From: Streptococcus parasanguinis
Lineage (GTDB): Bacteria > Bacillota > Bacilli > Lactobacillales > Streptococcaceae
NCBI RefSeq assembly: GCF_901875555.1
Contig: NZ_CABFMD010000003.1
Span: forward strand, 1-64,000
Reading direction: 5' to 3'
Length of the DNA stretch: 64,000 nucleotides
Shown: piece by piece, positions 55,461-64,000 of the stretch
How the letters are laid out: every line of letters begins with the position of its first letter
Position numbering within the stretch: the stretch's first letter is position 1
Program-made: the position numbers and the translations under genes
The notes under the pieces: generated by a model
Database searches by the model: none
What the model saw: only the letters and a program-made list of their open reading frames with translations
Told to the model about the DNA's origin: nothing

Positions 55461-55894
55461 TTAAAGTAGAAATCAAAAAGGGGCGAAGTCAGGATGCAGG
55501 CGCCATTCTCGCTGTGATGGAAGATGTCTATGAGGCTAGTCCCTGGAAGCTGGAGCAGATTGAATCCGATATAGAGCAGGAATCGACCTCCTATTTCCTA
55601 GCTATGGATGAAGGACAAGTCCTTGGGTTTGTCGCTCTTCAAGAGACACTCTATGAAGCTGAGGTCTTGCAGATTGCGGTTAAGCGCGCCTTTCAGGGGC
55701 AAGGCCTAGCCCAGCAGTTACTTGCGCAGTTACCGGATCAAAAAGAGATTTTTTTAGAAGTGCGCGTGTCCAATCAACCGGCCCAAGGCCTATACAAAAA
55801 AATGCATTTTGAAGAAATTGCACGGAGGAAAAACTACTATCACGATCCCATAGAGGATGCCGTGATTATGAAGAGGAACCCGAATGAAAGATAG
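55457..55894 (+). CDS. rimI: Ribosomal protein S18 alanine N-acetyltransferase RimI
   Basis: The 145-residue GNAT acetyltransferase has the acetyl-CoA loop [11 protein letters not shown] near residue 79 and [15 protein letters not shown] near 104. It would acetylate the N-terminus of S18. The start ATG 55457 overlaps the tsaB stop; its end overlaps tsaD by 11 bp. Confidence 0.92.
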   Translation: MIKVEIKKGRSQDAGAILAVMEDVYEASPWKLEQIESDIEQESTSYFLAMDEGQVLGFVALQETLYEAEVLQIAVKRAFQGQGLAQQLLAQLPDQKEIFLEVRVSNQPAQGLYKKMHFEEIARRKNYYHDPIEDAVIMKRNPNER

Positions 55895-56894
55895 ATATAT
55901 TTTGGCTTTTGAGACATCGTGTGATGAGACCAGCGTGGCTGTCTTGAAAAATGACGACCAACTCTTATCCAATGTCATTGCCAGCCAAATCGAAAGTCAC
56001 AAGCGTTTTGGTGGGGTGGTGCCGGAGGTGGCCTCCCGTCACCATGTGGAAGTCATCACGGCTTGTATCGAAGAAGCCCTAGAAGAAGCGGGGATCACAG
56101 AAGACGAGGTCACCGCTGTAGCAGTTACTTACGGCCCAGGCCTGGTTGGGGCTCTTTTAGTCGGCCTAGCAGCAGCTAAGTCCTTTGCCTGGGCGCACGG
56201 CCTTCCTTTGATTCCTGTCAATCATATGGCAGGGCACTTGATGGCCGCTCAAAGCGTCGAGCCCTTAGAATTTCCGCTCTTAGCCTTGCTGGTAAGTGGA
56301 GGACATACGGAGCTGGTCTATGTCAGTGAAGCGGGGGATTATAAGATCGTCGGAGAGACCCGTGATGATGCTGTAGGAGAGGCTTATGACAAGGTCGGGC
56401 GCGTGATGGGCTTGACCTACCCAGCAGGACGTGAGATTGATCAGCTGGCCCACCAAGGATCTGATATCTACGATTTCCCACGGGCCATGATCAAGGAAGA
56501 CAATCTGGAATTTTCTTTTTCAGGGCTTAAGTCGGCCTTTATCAATCTGCACCATAATGCGCAACAAAAAGGGGAAAGTCTCTCCAATGCAGACCTGTCA
56601 GCGAGTTTCCAAGCAGCCGTCTTAGACATTCTCATGGCCAAGACAAAGAAGGCTCTGGAGAACTATCCAGTCAAGACTCTAGTCGTTGCGGGTGGGGTCG
56701 CAGCCAACCAAGGTCTCCGTGAACGCTTGGCTTCTGAAATCACAGATGTCAAGGTCATCATCCCTCCTCTGCGTCTCTGCGGGGACAATGCAGGGATGAT
56801 TGCCTATGCCAGTGTTAGTGAATGGAACAAAGAAAACTTCGCAGGCTGGGACCTCAATGCCAAACCAAGCCTCGCCTTTGAAGGAATTGAATAA
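55884..56894 (+). CDS. tsaD: tRNA N6-threonylcarbamoyladenosine transferase TsaD
   Basis: The 336-residue Kae1/Qri7-type protein carries [11 protein letters not shown] near residue 10, the metal site SRHHVEV and NHMAGHL (near 110), and VSGGHTEL near 136. It transfers threonylcarbamoyl to A37 of ANN-decoding tRNAs. AAGAGGAA precedes the ATG, inside the end of rimI. A terminator follows. Confidence 0.97.
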   Translation: MKDRYILAFETSCDETSVAVLKNDDQLLSNVIASQIESHKRFGGVVPEVASRHHVEVITACIEEALEEAGITEDEVTAVAVTYGPGLVGALLVGLAAAKSFAWAHGLPLIPVNHMAGHLMAAQSVEPLEFPLLALLVSGGHTELVYVSEAGDYKIVGETRDDAVGEAYDKVGRVMGLTYPAGREIDQLAHQGSDIYDFPRAMIKEDNLEFSFSGLKSAFINLHHNAQQKGESLSNADLSASFQAAVLDILMAKTKKALENYPVKTLVVAGGVAANQGLRERLASEITDVKVIIPPLRLCGDNAGMIAYASVSEWNKENFAGWDLNAKPSLAFEGIE

Positions 56895-56897
56895 GAA

Positions 56898-56936
56898 AAA
56901 GGAGCCAATTGGATGTGCGATTCCAATGGCTTTTTT
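56898..56936 (+). terminator. Terminator after tsaD
   Basis: GAGCCAATTGGA / TCCAATGGCTTTTTTG with a loop of about seven bases. Confidence 0.8.
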
Positions 56937-57072
56937 GCTGGAAACTCACCAACTAGTAGCGGATTTGCGATTGGCAAGAAAATTCGATATGATAGAGGGA
57001 ATGAAAGATTAGTGAGGGAAGGGATTATAAAGCTTTCTCTCTCGTTGATCCTTTTTCGAGCTTTTTTCTTGT

Positions 57073-57081
57073 GTTATAATA
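57073..57081 (+). promoter_or_regulatory. Extended -10 promoter of azlCD
   Basis: TGTTATAAT, about 30 bp before the azlC ATG. Confidence 0.5.
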
Positions 57082-57110
57082 GAGATCAATGATTCAGAAA
57101 GGATGAGAGT

Positions 57111-57806
57111 ATGGAAAAAGATTTTTGGCAGGGGGTGAGGGATGCGCTGCCGACAGCTCTAGGCTATATCAGTATTGGCCTGGCTTGCGGTGTGGTGGCG
57201 TCTCCCTATCTTTCTCCTTTGGAGATGGCCTTGATGAGTGTCTTGGTCTATGCTGGGGCGGCTCAGTTTGCGATGATCTCTCTGATTGCGGCCCACTCTT
57301 CGATCTTGAATATGGCCTTGACCGTGTGTTTGATCAATCTCCGGAATATGTTGATGAGCCTGCATACCTCCTCTGACTTTAAGGATGCCAGCCTCGCTCA
57401 TACCATCGGGATTGGAAGCCTCCTGACCGATGAGAGTTATGGGGTCTACTTGAGTGAGAAGTTAAAGACAGATACCATCACAGTTCCTTGGATGCATGGG
57501 AACAATCTAGTGGGTTATGTGGCCTGGATCGGTGCGACAGTTATCGGAACAGCTCTGGGATCTCTCCTACCTGATCCAAAGGCTTTTGGGCTTGATTTTG
57601 CCTTAGTGGCTATGTTTATTGGGATTTTTGCAGCCCAGTTTCAAGGAATGCAACTGACAGAAAAGACCAAGACCATGCTCATGGTGCTCTTAGCAGTAGC
57701 AGTGAGTTTCTTTCTCTTCCTCTTTTTTGTTTCGCAACCGCTAGCTGTGCTAGCTGCGACCTTGATCGGCTGTTTTGTGGGGGTGGTCTGTGATGCGCGT
57801 GAATAG
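57111..57806 (+). CDS. azlC: Branched-chain amino acid exporter, large subunit AzlC
   Basis: The 231-residue protein has the AzlC pattern: DALPTALGYISIGLACGVV near residue 13, YAGAAQFAMISL near 47, NLRNMLMSLHTS near 77, and about seven membrane segments. With AzlD it exports branched-chain amino acids. AAAGGATGAG precedes the ATG. It overlaps azlD by 14 bp. Confidence 0.9.
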   Translation: MEKDFWQGVRDALPTALGYISIGLACGVVASPYLSPLEMALMSVLVYAGAAQFAMISLIAAHSSILNMALTVCLINLRNMLMSLHTSSDFKDASLAHTIGIGSLLTDESYGVYLSEKLKTDTITVPWMHGNNLVGYVAWIGATVIGTALGSLLPDPKAFGLDFALVAMFIGIFAAQFQGMQLTEKTKTMLMVLLAVAVSFFLFLFFVSQPLAVLAATLIGCFVGVVCDARE

Positions 57807-58119
57807 TTCTATCTTTATGGCCATTCTGGCCTCAGCCCTCGTAACCTGGATTCCTCGGATCTTGCCCTTCCTCTTGGTCAAATACAAGGGACTGCCGGCT
57901 CCTGTGACCCGCTTTCTTAAATACCTGCCCATTTCCATTATCTTTGCCTTGGTTTTATCAAGCTTAGTAGAGGGGAAAATCGGAAGTCTCCCGCAGTTTC
58001 ACTGGTTGGACCTCATGGTGACAATTCCCAGTCTCTTTGTAGCCTTTCGTTACAAAAACCTTATGGGAACCGTTTTGTTTGGAATTGTCTTGATCGCTCT
58101 ATTACGATTGGTATTATAA
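57793..58119 (+). CDS. azlD: Branched-chain amino acid exporter, small subunit AzlD
   Basis: The 108-residue protein has about three to four membrane segments and ILASALVTWIPRILPFLL near the N-terminus, typical of AzlD. ATG 57793 follows GGGGGTGG and overlaps the end of azlC; the GTG at 57775 is in frame but less likely. It works as the partner of AzlC. Confidence 0.9.
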   Translation: MRVNSSIFMAILASALVTWIPRILPFLLVKYKGLPAPVTRFLKYLPISIIFALVLSSLVEGKIGSLPQFHWLDLMVTIPSLFVAFRYKNLMGTVLFGIVLIALLRLVL

Positions 58120-58131
58120 ATGCAAAAATAT

Positions 58132-58148
58132 GTTACAAAAAAATTACA
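58132..58148 (-). promoter_or_regulatory. VicR/WalR-type binding site
   Basis: On the minus strand TGTAAT-TTTTT-TGTAAC fits TGTWAH-N5-TGTWAH exactly. It is 17 bp upstream of the -35 of the lipoprotein gene. Confidence 0.6.
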
Positions 58149-58149
58149 A

Positions 58150-58192
58150 TTATTACAAAAAAACTTGATTTTTGTAATAATTTAGGTATAAT
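58150..58192 (+). promoter_or_regulatory. Promoter of the lipoprotein gene within a 12-bp inverted repeat
   Basis: TTGATT (58165-58170), a 16-bp spacer and TATAAT (58187-58192). A perfect inverted repeat TTATTACAAAAA / TTTTTGTAATAA (58150-58161, 58169-58180) surrounds the -35 and may be an operator. Confidence 0.65.
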
Positions 58193-58221
58193 GGGAGTCA
58201 GAAAGATAAAGAGGTGATCTT

Positions 58222-58884
58222 ATGAAAAAATCAATCTTCCGTTGGAGTGCCGCTGTTCTGGTGGCTGCTTCACTTGGTCTAGCTCTCGGTGGTTGTGGTG
58301 CTAAGGATAAAAAGACAGCTTCCTCCTCCGCAAAAGCATCTACCAGTAAGGTAGAGAAAAAAACCAAAAGTAATAGCAAAAAGAGTGTAGCATCTTCTGC
58401 TCAGGCAAAAGATACAGCTAGCTCTTCAACTCAAACCAGTAGCGCGACAGGTAAAAAAGACTCTAGTAAGACCGAGAATGCGTCTGCTACGACGCAAGCT
58501 ACTGTCCCTGCAGAACTGGTGGGAACTTGGGTAGGATCTAGTCCACAAGCGGATGCGATTAAGATGACAGTGGATGCAAATGGGAATGTGACGACAGTGG
58601 TTAGCTTTAAAAATGATAGCGAACCCACTCGGACAGCGACCTATACAGCAAGAGCCGTCCAAGCAACAGGCAATATCTACTATTGGAATGTTGAAGGCTT
58701 TGATGGAGCTGATGCCTTGCTCCCTGGGATCACAGGTTTAGGTGGAGCAAACTTCCGATTTGAGCCTGGTTTTATCTTAGAAGAAGGACACTATACACCG
58801 ATTGTTTTCACAACGGATCTCAATACAGAATTTGACTATACTAAATACAATGATTTCCGTTTTTCATTAACAAAAGAACAATAA
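58222..58884 (+). CDS. Lipoprotein of unknown function
   Basis: The 220-residue lipoprotein has a signal peptide ending in the lipobox LGGC (Cys near residue 23). A low-complexity Ser/Ala/Lys/Thr linker (about 25-95) likely spans the cell wall. A globular domain (about 97-220) starts VPAELVGTWVGSSPQ and resembles small calycin-like lipoprotein domains, though I cannot name the family. AAAGAGGTG precedes the ATG. The VicR-type box and inverted repeat upstream suggest control by cell-wall signalling (inference). Confidence 0.85.
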   Translation: MKKSIFRWSAAVLVAASLGLALGGCGAKDKKTASSSAKASTSKVEKKTKSNSKKSVASSAQAKDTASSSTQTSSATGKKDSSKTENASATTQATVPAELVGTWVGSSPQADAIKMTVDANGNVTTVVSFKNDSEPTRTATYTARAVQATGNIYYWNVEGFDGADALLPGITGLGGANFRFEPGFILEEGHYTPIVFTTDLNTEFDYTKYNDFRFSLTKEQ

Positions 58885-58889
58885 AAAAC

Positions 58890-59067
58890 GAGAGAGTGGG
58901 ACGGAAATCGGTCATTCATTAGAATTTGATTTCGTCGTCCCCACCTCCGCACAGTTGAGTAGGGCTGTAAAAGCTGATGAAATCAGCGTAGTAGAGCCCA
59001 CTCAACCACTGCGTTTCGCTCGACAATCCAAAAACAAGAAGAGGCTAGGACTTTTGTCCCAGCCTTT
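58890..59067 (-). repeat. Intergenic repeat copy 3 (short interior, reverse orientation)
   Basis: Read on the minus strand it starts with the AGGCTGGGAC hairpin and ends GTCCCACTCTCT, like the other copies. The interior is the short form with GCTGATTTCATCAGC and GGGCTCTACTACG. It fills the gap between convergent genes and could terminate both. Confidence 0.88.
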
Positions 59068-59073
59068 CGTTTT

Positions 59074-60297
<1,224 letters not shown>

Positions 60298-60326
60298 TTA
60301 TGGACGTCTTCGGAAAATGAAGGGAT

Positions 60327-60359
60327 CAAAAAACAAGCACCCGCAGATGCTTGTTTTTT
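60327..60359 (-). terminator. Terminator of the lar operon (bidirectional shape)
   Basis: AAAAAACAAGCA / TGCTTGTTTTTT with a short loop, 20 bp after the larD stop on the minus strand. Confidence 0.88.
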
Positions 60360-60378
60360 CATAGGATTGATCTTCCGA

Positions 60379-61092
60379 TTACATGATTCCAAGGAAGTGA
60401 CGGATGAAGAAGAAGGCAAGGACAGCACCAACAAATGGAGCAGTACCTGGTACAATAAGACCATATTGCCAGTCGTTGTTTACTTTATCTTTGATTGGTA
60501 AGATTTGGTAAGCAAAACGAGGTCCAAGGTCACGCGCTTGGTTCATGGCGAAACCTGTAGTACCACCAAGCCCCATACCGATAGCCCAAACGATCAAACC
60601 AACATGGAATGGAAGCATTGCTTCGTTGGCATGTTCAGCAGCCATGATAGAAGTCAAGAAGATGAAAGTTGCGAACGCTTCGACGAAGTAGTTACGTGGA
60701 AGGTTACGGCAGTTAGGGTTAGTTGAGAAGATGTTACGAATAGCAACACCATCAATTTGACCTTCAGAAATCTTGAAGTGGTCAGCATACATAAAGTAAG
60801 CAATCAAAGCTCCAAGGAAGGCACCGATCATTTCAGCGATTGCGATTGGGAAGAATTGAGCGATTGTCAATTTACCAAGAAGGACTTTCAACAAAGCCAT
60901 TGCAGGGTTCATTGAAACGCCACCAAAGATGAACAAGCAGACAGTGATACCGAATGCCCATGTAGTGATCGCGAATAAGTGTCCAGTTCCAGCATATTTT
61001 GTTTTCTTCAAAACGTCGTCACAGTGTACGCCAACCCCGAAGATAATCATCAAAGCTGTACTCATAACTTCTGCAAGTAATTGATGTGTCAT
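60379..61092 (-). CDS. larD: Aquaporin/glycerol facilitator family channel, probable lactic acid channel LarD
   Basis: The 237-residue MIP-family protein has six membrane segments. The first pore motif is canonical (SMNPAMA, NPA). The second reads NQARDLGPR, with Gln in place of the usual Pro of NPA. Family neighbours would be glycerol facilitators, but the position as last gene of the lar operon, 20 bp after larC, matches LarD of Lactobacillus plantarum, which conducts lactic acid. GGAGAC precedes the ATG. The function as lactate channel is inferred from context. Confidence 0.85.
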   Translation of the reverse strand: MTHQLLAEVMSTALMIIFGVGVHCDDVLKKTKYAGTGHLFAITTWAFGITVCLFIFGGVSMNPAMALLKVLLGKLTIAQFFPIAIAEMIGAFLGALIAYFMYADHFKISEGQIDGVAIRNIFSTNPNCRNLPRNYFVEAFATFIFLTSIMAAEHANEAMLPFHVGLIVWAIGMGLGGTTGFAMNQARDLGPRFAYQILPIKDKVNNDWQYGLIVPGTAPFVGAVLAFFFIRHFLGIM

Positions 61093-61112
61093 GTTAATAA
61101 ATGTCTCCTAAA

Positions 61113-62486
61113 TTAATAAATATATTTTTGTAATTGGTGATAAACTTCTTGAATCGGCAACTGCATCTCCTTAGCAATACGCTGACAGTCTTCGTATTCA
61201 AGCGTCTTCTTAGTGATGGATCCGTACTGATTGATTTTAACCGTAACGGTTCCAAATTCTGTATCGATTTGTTCAAATCGACGTTGCATGACCTTGCGGT
61301 CAACTTGTTGGTATCGAAAACCAATGGTACTGGTTTCTTTGAACAAGAGGGTTGAAAAATCTTCCAGCTGGCTAGTTTGAATCAAAAGCGTTAACTCAAA
61401 ACCAGGACGATTCTTTTTCATAACGATGCTACGATAGTAGACATCCAAAGCGCCAGCATCCAAAAACCGATTGAGAATATAAGCCAGTTGTTCTGGTGTT
61501 TGATCATCAATCGTTGTGGTGATTTCAACAATGCGATCATCGGTGTGATGAACGATGGTCGAGCTATGTGAGGCGTCTTCCTTCAATAGCGAACCGCGTA
61601 AAGCATTGAATTTTCCGGTATCTCTTTTACCAAATCCGTAGCCGACACTTTGGATGGCAAAGTGGGATGGGATCGGTTCGAAGATCGGGTCCAATGATTT
61701 CAAGAGGGCTAACCCTGTTGGGGTGATCAACTCTGTTTTGACGGTGAAGTCTTGAGTGATCGGAATGGTGGTTTCCTTTCTCAACTGCATGACAGCAGGA
61801 ACTGGAACCGGCATTTCCCCATGGGCGACTGAGATAGTCCCACTTCCCTCCGTGAGAGGAGTGGAGTAGACTGTGTCGATTCCAAGCGATTCCACTAGGA
61901 TGAAAAAGCTAACGATGTCGACGATCGAGTCAATGGCACCGATCTCGTGGAAATGGATCTGCTCAACAGGCATGTTGTGCACAGCTGCTTCAGCCTTTGC
62001 AATATCAAGAAAGACTGCAAGGCTCTTTTCTTTTACAAAAGGACTCAACTGAGAAGCGACAATCAAGTCGTGGATGTCTGCATAACTGCGGGCATCCGCA
62101 TGGGAATGTCCATGTTCATGATCGTGATGGTGTTCATGATCGTGATGATGTTCGTGATCGTGATGATGTTCATGATCGTGATGATGTTCGTGATCGTGAT
62201 GGTGTTCGTGATCGTGATGGTGTTCGTGATCGTGATGGTGTTCGTGATCATGATCAAAATCGCCTTCAATCCCCGTATCTTTCTCCCCGTGGTGAAGGTG
62301 AACATCAAAATCAGTTCCCCAGATAGCGCTTTTAGAGATGCGATCAACGTGAAGGTGGAAACCATCGACTCCCAGTTTTTCGAGTTCAGAGCGAAGTAAG
62401 GTGACGTCTCCCCCAAGGTCAACCAATAGACCATTGAGCATATCGCCACTTATTCCAGAAAAAGGTTCTAAAAATAGACTGGTCAT
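61113..62486 (-). CDS. larC: Nickel insertion protein LarC (pyridinium-dithiocarboxylate nickel chelatase), single frame
   Basis: The 457-residue protein inserts nickel into the pincer cofactor of lactate racemase. It has [10 protein letters not shown] near residue 7, an insert of seven HEHHHD repeats (about 80-125) and [15 protein letters not shown] near 165, and a C-terminal domain with [10 protein letters not shown] near 350. In L. plantarum larC is split in two frames joined by programmed frameshifting; here both parts are in one open frame. The His-rich insert is a likely nickel reservoir. It overlaps larB by 4 bp. Confidence 0.93.
   Translation of the reverse strand: MTSLFLEPFSGISGDMLNGLLVDLGGDVTLLRSELEKLGVDGFHLHVDRISKSAIWGTDFDVHLHHGEKDTGIEGDFDHDHEHHHDHEHHHDHEHHHDHEHHHDHEHHHDHEHHHDHEHHHDHEHGHSHADARSYADIHDLIVASQLSPFVKEKSLAVFLDIAKAEAAVHNMPVEQIHFHEIGAIDSIVDIVSFFILVESLGIDTVYSTPLTEGSGTISVAHGEMPVPVPAVMQLRKETTIPITQDFTVKTELITPTGLALLKSLDPIFEPIPSHFAIQSVGYGFGKRDTGKFNALRGSLLKEDASHSSTIVHHTDDRIVEITTTIDDQTPEQLAYILNRFLDAGALDVYYRSIVMKKNRPGFELTLLIQTSQLEDFSTLLFKETSTIGFRYQQVDRKVMQRRFEQIDTEFGTVTVKINQYGSITKKTLEYEDCQRIAKEMQLPIQEVYHQLQKYIY
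62118..62243 (-). repeat. 18-bp tandem repeats encoding HEHHHD in larC
   Basis: Seven in-frame 18-bp units differing at a few third positions encode the His-rich insert. The unit length keeps the frame, so copy number could vary without damage. Confidence 0.92.
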
Positions 62487-63253
62487 TCGTTTTCCTTTCG
62501 ATTGTGGTTGAGTCGGTTAATCATACAAGCTGAATAAGCTGCACCAAATCCATTGTCAATATTGACGACGGTGACTCCAGAAGCACAAGAAGTCAGCATA
62601 CTCATCAAAGTCGTGAGTCCTTGAAGATTGCTTCCGTATCCGATACTAGTCGGCACGGCAATCACAGGCACATCCACAAGACCTCCAACAACACTGACAA
62701 GAGCTCCTTCCATTCCAGCGATGACAATCACCACACTGGCCTTTTGGATCTCATCTAAGCGTCTAAAGAGGCGATGAATACCGGCGACTCCTACGTCATA
62801 GATCCGGTGGACAGCGTGGCCAAAGGTCTCTGCCGTTACGGCAGCCTCTTCGGCAACAGGAACATCACTAGTCCCTGCTGTCACAACGGCAATGTAGTGC
62901 TCCGCATCCACCTCTTCTTTTTTCGAGTTGAGAACGAAGCAGCGCGCTTCTGGATAATAGTGGCCGTTAGGAAAGAGCTGAGAAAGAGCCTCTCCCTTTT
63001 GGAGAGAGACTCTAGTTGCAAGGATCGGCAATTCTTTTTGTAAGAGGAATTGCATGATGCCTTCCATTTGCTCAACTGTCTTTCCTTCGCCGAAGATGAC
63101 TTCAGGGAAGCCATTGCGGCGTTGCCGGTCAGTATCAATTGCTGCATACCCTAGTTCTTTCACGCCGTTAATTTGCTCCAGCGCATCCTCTACAGAGAGG
63201 TGGCCAGCTTGCAAATCACGGAGTGTTTGTTCTAGATTTGGTTGAAAATCCAT
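62483..63253 (-). CDS. larB: Pyridinium-3,5-biscarboxylic acid mononucleotide synthase LarB
   Basis: The 256-residue protein has an N-terminal helical region and a PurE-like carboxylase domain ([15 protein letters not shown] near 125, [17 protein letters not shown] near 175). It carboxylates and hydrolyses nicotinic acid adenine dinucleotide in the first step of the nickel-pincer cofactor pathway. It starts 8 bp after larA and overlaps larC by 4 bp. LarE, the sulfur donor, is not in the window. Confidence 0.93.
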   Translation of the reverse strand: MDFQPNLEQTLRDLQAGHLSVEDALEQINGVKELGYAAIDTDRQRRNGFPEVIFGEGKTVEQMEGIMQFLLQKELPILATRVSLQKGEALSQLFPNGHYYPEARCFVLNSKKEEVDAEHYIAVVTAGTSDVPVAEEAAVTAETFGHAVHRIYDVGVAGIHRLFRRLDEIQKASVVIVIAGMEGALVSVVGGLVDVPVIAVPTSIGYGSNLQGLTTLMSMLTSCASGVTVVNIDNGFGAAYSACMINRLNHNRKENE

Positions 63254-63261
63254 GGTCGATT

Positions 63262-64000
63262 CTATTCAACAACAACAGAGAGTCCGTCGCGGATAACGGT
63301 TACTTTCGCATCTTTTCCTTCACGAGCCAAGGCTTTTTCAAGTGCTTCGTCAAATGAAGTTGCAAGTTCCATGTGCATACCTGTGATCAAAGCAGGGTCG
63401 ACAAGGTCAGATACAAAGATAACATGGTGGTGTACCAAGATACGAGCCAAGATTTGAGAAGTCCATTGGTCTGGAACAGTTTCCAAACGAGGTGTATTGA
63501 TGGCTTGTTCCAAGAATTCTTTTGGATCTTCTACTTCAGCAAGGTTACGATAGAATCCTTCTCCACCGTGACCATCCGCACATCCAGCAACCATGATGAT
63601 GGTTCCGCCTTCTTTGTTTGAAGCTTCAGCAGCTGTCATCCCTTTAACGGCTTGGTAGATGTTTTGGTCAAGTGGGAAACCACCGTTTGTTGAAATCGTA
63701 ATGTCGCTTTCGATCTTAGACACGTGTGCCAAGTCTGCAACAAATTCACAACCAACTTTGTGGGCTTCAACCATGTCCCCAGCGAAAGATCCGATGATGT
63801 GTTTTTCGCCGTCCAAGACAACATTGACGATGAAGGCCAATTTTGCAGTACGAGCAGCGTAAAGCATATCTTCGTGGATTGGGTTGTGGTCAAGGTTACC
63901 AGTACGTGCTTTATCAGAGTTGATAAAGTCACCTGAGTGGTTCGCCATGATAGTCTTGTATGAAGCAATACCTGGAAGGACTGATTTACGTCCACCTGAG
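63262..64000 (-). CDS. larA: Nickel-dependent lactate racemase LarA, C-terminal part (start beyond the window)
   Basis: The frame is open to base 64000, so the N-terminal half is missing; the ATG at 63948 is internal. [10 protein letters not shown] and ANHSGDF are visible, with Lys and His 16 residues apart, the spacing of Lys184 and His200 in L. plantarum LarA (cofactor-tethering Lys and nickel-ligand His). Later parts include [20 protein letters not shown] and AGCADGHGG. It racemises L- and D-lactate. It heads the larABCD operon. Confidence 0.93.
   Translation of the reverse strand, partial: SGGRKSVLPGIASYKTIMANHSGDFINSDKARTGNLDHNPIHEDMLYAARTAKLAFIVNVVLDGEKHIIGSFAGDMVEAHKVGCEFVADLAHVSKIESDITISTNGGFPLDQNIYQAVKGMTAAEASNKEGGTIIMVAGCADGHGGEGFYRNLAEVEDPKEFLEQAINTPRLETVPDQWTSQILARILVHHHVIFVSDLVDPALITGMHMELATSFDEALEKALAREGKDAKVTVIRDGLSVVVE

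Noticed and set aside
60379..61092. Glycerol facilitator GlpF of a glycerol operon
   Set aside because: There are no glycerol kinase or glycerol-3-phosphate genes beside it; it follows larC by 20 bp in the lar operon.
61947..62399. Plus-strand frame with repeated Met/Val/Ile (MVFVIVMVF) opposite larC
   Set aside because: It is the antisense reading of the HEHHHD repeats and has no start signals.

Overview
The window reads as the chromosome of a viridans-type oral Streptococcus (sanguinis/mitis-like). The main reasons are a serine-rich-repeat (SRR) adhesin locus with a complete accessory Sec system, YSIRK/LPXTG wall proteins, glnRA with a GlnR box, rpsL-rpsG-fusA followed by gap, pgk, and extended -10 promoters throughout. 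I cannot name the species from sequence alone.

Layout. 1-7803: two SRR adhesin genes in tandem; the first is cut by the window start. 7991-19722: the glycosylation and export machinery for them (gtf3, secY2, asp1-3, secA2, gtfA, gtfB, asp4, asp5). 19723-20116: an intergenic region with a compact multi-hairpin element between two near-identical terminators. 20117-27342: mostly housekeeping genes (TDT-type transporter, CPBP protease, rnpA-yidC-khpB, an unknown gene, rpmH, tatD-rnmV, rsmA). 27385-31791: an ISL3-bounded island with an 8-bp target duplication. It carries a truncated maa gene and a three-gene acyl-CoA operon (MaoC-like hydratase, thiolase, AMP-dependent ligase). 31953-43060: two tRNA genes, rsgA-rpe-thiN-rmuC-yhaM, purR, a small membrane protein, rpsL-rpsG-fusA and gap. 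43295-48079: a wall-anchored GH85 endoglycosidase with a CcpA site downstream of its promoter. 48293-58884: pgk, an ArAE-type membrane protein, glnRA, rpoY-rnjA (minus strand), tsaB-rimI-tsaD, azlCD and a lipoprotein with a VicR/WalR-type box. 59074-64000, minus strand: a BaiN/HI0933-type flavoprotein and the lactate racemase operon larA(partial)-larB-larC-larD.

How it works together. GtfA/GtfB put GlcNAc on the SRR adhesins in the cytosol, Gtf3 extends the glycan, Asp2 probably O-acetylates it, and SecA2/SecY2 with Asp1-5 exports the glycoprotein for sortase anchoring. The secreted endoglycosidase releases host N-glycans and appears to be under carbon catabolite control. The lar operon would interconvert L- and D-lactate.

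The most notable signals are: the ISL3 island, its unrecognised acyl-CoA cargo and a nested 55-bp mini-element; a family of intergenic repeats with two alternative interiors, one copy being the island's target; a tandem two-hairpin RNA motif with compensatory changes between rpsG and fusA; and the 138-bp structured element after asp5.
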